Shown here: positions 22,189 to 23,591 of the stretch, one piece after another | Position numbering within the stretch: the first letter of the stretch is position 1 | Layout of the letters: the number at the start of each line of letters is the position of its first letter | Assembly (NCBI GenBank): GCA_040414495.1 | Contig: JBEDUI010000001.1 | Location: 1-23,591 of the forward strand | DNA: 23,591 bases | Direction: 5' to 3' | Origin: DATAVB01 sp040414495 | GTDB taxonomy: Bacteria; Actinomycetota; Actinomycetes; Mycobacteriales; QHCD01 | Position numbers and translations under genes: made by a program | The notes under the pieces: generated by a model | Seen by the model: only the letters and a program-made list of their open reading frames with translations | What the model was told of the DNA's origin: nothing | Databases searched by the model: none

Positions 22189-23591
22189 ATGTTGCGATCG
22201 TCGCGTATCGGACTGCTGGCCGTCCTGTCCTTGGTGGCAGCGCTGGTCCTGGCTGGGTGTGGGTCCGGCGATGGCTCCGGCGGCGACTTCCTGACCCACC
22301 AAAGCAGCTCGCCCACGGACGCGCCCGATGCGAACGAGCCGATCAGCGGCACCGACCACGGCAAGGTGGACACCGTCGCCGGCAACGCGATCAACGACAT
22401 CCAGGCGTTCTGGACCAAGGAAATGCCGAAGGTCTTCAGCAAGAAATACCGTCCGGTGACCGGCGGCTTCTTCTCCGTCGATCCGAGCACCGCGAACCAT
22501 TTGCCGCCGTGCGCCAGCTCGATGGCCGACATCAAGGGCAACGCGTTCTATTGCCCGTCCAAGGACGTCGTGGTGTGGGACCGCACCGGGCTGCTGCAGC
22601 AGATGATCCAGAACTTCGGAAAATACGCCGCGGCGATGATCCTGGCCCACGAATGGGGCCACGCGATCCAGGCCCGTTCCCAAATGCCCGGCCAGAAGAC
22701 GATCGTCGTGGAATCACAGGCCGACTGCTATTCCGGCGCGTTCACCGCGTACGCCAAGGAAGGCAACGCGCCGCACTTCCACCTCACCACCGACGATCTG
22801 GACAAGGCCCTCGCCGGCTACCTGAACTTCGGCGACGTCAAGGGCAGCAGCCAGGACGACACCTCCGCGCACGGCAATGCGTTCGACCGGATCAGCGCGT
22901 TCCAGAGCGGCTTTGAAAACGGGCCCACGTACTGCGCCAGCCCGAAGAACTTCAGCGACAATCGGAAGTTCACCGAGCTGCCGTACAACCAGAGCTCGCC
23001 CAAGCCACAGCAGGACCAGGGCGACAACGGCAACGCGCCGTACAACCAGGCGATAACCCTTGGTGTTCAGGACCTCACCAAATACTGGACCGAGCTGCCC
23101 GGCTGGAAGCCGCTGGCTAATGTCACTCAGGTCGGCTCGGGTAATACGCCCAGTTGCGGCAATTCAAAGGTGACCGAGAACATCTTCTACTGCCCGGACA
23201 ACAACACGGTCTATTTTGACGGGGCATCGCATTTTCCGGCCGTATATAAGAACTTCGGTGACTACGCGGTGCAGAGCCTGCTGGCCACGGCGTACGGCTT
23301 CGCTTACATCCACGATCAGGGCAAGTCGCTGAACGGGTCCGGCGCGCTGCTGGGCGCGGCCTGCTACGCCGGGACGTATACGTACCAGGTGTTCGCGCAT
23401 CGGCTCCAGCATCGGTACTCTCTGTCCCCCGGCGATCTCGACGAGGCGGTGCAGGCGCTGCTGCTCGGGGTCGACGGTTCGTCCTACTACGGTCTACAAG
23501 GGACCAGCGGGTTCGACCGGGTTGCCGCGTTCCAGCAGGGATTCCAGGCGGCGCTCCAAGTCGGCTTCCAGGGCAGCCCGGCCCAGGGCGC
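22189..23591 (+). CDS. lipoprotein zinc metallopeptidase with a second degenerate peptidase domain, 3' end outside window
   Basis: Open to the window edge (467 residues seen). MLRSSRIGLLAVLSLVAALV ends in LAGC, a good lipobox with Cys24. The first domain (about 60-250) resembles the putative neutral zinc metallopeptidase group (YpfJ-like): AHEWGHAIQ with His154, Glu155 and His158, then VVESQADCYSGAF with Glu175 as likely third zinc ligand. A second, similar domain follows (about 285-460). It has the same order of motifs (GNAFYCPSKDVVVWD versus ENIFYCPDNNTVYFD; FDRISAFQSGF versus FDRVAAFQQGF), but the zinc site is gone: ATAYGFAY replaces AHEWGHAI and Leu387 replaces Glu175. GGGAG lies 7 bases before the ATG. 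It should act on the outer face of the membrane; the substrate is unknown. Confidence 0.82.
   Translation, partial: MLRSSRIGLLAVLSLVAALVLAGCGSGDGSGGDFLTHQSSSPTDAPDANEPISGTDHGKVDTVAGNAINDIQAFWTKEMPKVFSKKYRPVTGGFFSVDPSTANHLPPCASSMADIKGNAFYCPSKDVVVWDRTGLLQQMIQNFGKYAAAMILAHEWGHAIQARSQMPGQKTIVVESQADCYSGAFTAYAKEGNAPHFHLTTDDLDKALAGYLNFGDVKGSSQDDTSAHGNAFDRISAFQSGFENGPTYCASPKNFSDNRKFTELPYNQSSPKPQQDQGDNGNAPYNQAITLGVQDLTKYWTELPGWKPLANVTQVGSGNTPSCGNSKVTENIFYCPDNNTVYFDGASHFPAVYKNFGDYAVQSLLATAYGFAYIHDQGKSLNGSGALLGAACYAGTYTYQVFAHRLQHRYSLSPGDLDEAVQALLLGVDGSSYYGLQGTSGFDRVAAFQQGFQAALQVGFQGSPAQG

Overview
The window is high-GC actinobacterial DNA, almost certainly Actinomycetota. It has GC-rich third codon positions, GTG/TTG starts, a leaderless promoter, a homodimeric-type pyruvate dehydrogenase E1 (aceE), an ahpE / DUF3052 / secreted protein / aceE block like the one I recall from mycobacteria, and a complete glgE-treS-mak-glgB operon. 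I cannot name the genus from sequence alone.

Layout. 1-3815 (minus strand): the end of a Nif3-like gene, a gamma-glutamyltransferase-family gene, a decayed oligopeptide-transporter ATPase remnant and a ROK-family regulator. 3884-3954: tRNA-Val(TAC). 4000-5844 (minus): 1-Cys peroxiredoxin, DUF3052 protein and a Pro/Thr-rich lipoprotein. 6230-8974: aceE with a near-perfect terminator. 8975-10517: a repeat-rich accessory segment in which two inverted copies of a palindromic element bracket an AbiEi-like / PD-(D/E)XK gene. 10518-14121: a PadR regulator, then an apparent operon of a pentad-repeat protein I do not recognise, a ribbon-helix-helix + MerR/excisionase-type regulator, an ABC ATPase and an ABC-2 permease. 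14538-22005: the GlgE-pathway operon. 22189 to the end: a lipoprotein metallopeptidase with a second, catalytically dead copy of its domain.

How the genes work together. TreS interconverts trehalose and maltose, Mak phosphorylates maltose, GlgE polymerises maltose-1-phosphate into alpha-1,4-glucan, and GlgB adds branches. Every junction in this operon is a 4-nt stop/start overlap, because two unannotated micro-ORFs (38 and 22 codons) bridge treS-mak and mak-glgB. The first carries a perfect 20-bp palindrome. The PadR/ABC locus has recognisable control sites: two TCAAASTTGA near-palindromes on the promoter of the operon, and three ATATCTA repeats at exact 11-bp spacing in front of the second regulator.

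The best candidates for something undescribed are the pentad-repeat protein with its doubly regulated exporter locus, and the micro-ORF chain of the glycogen operon.
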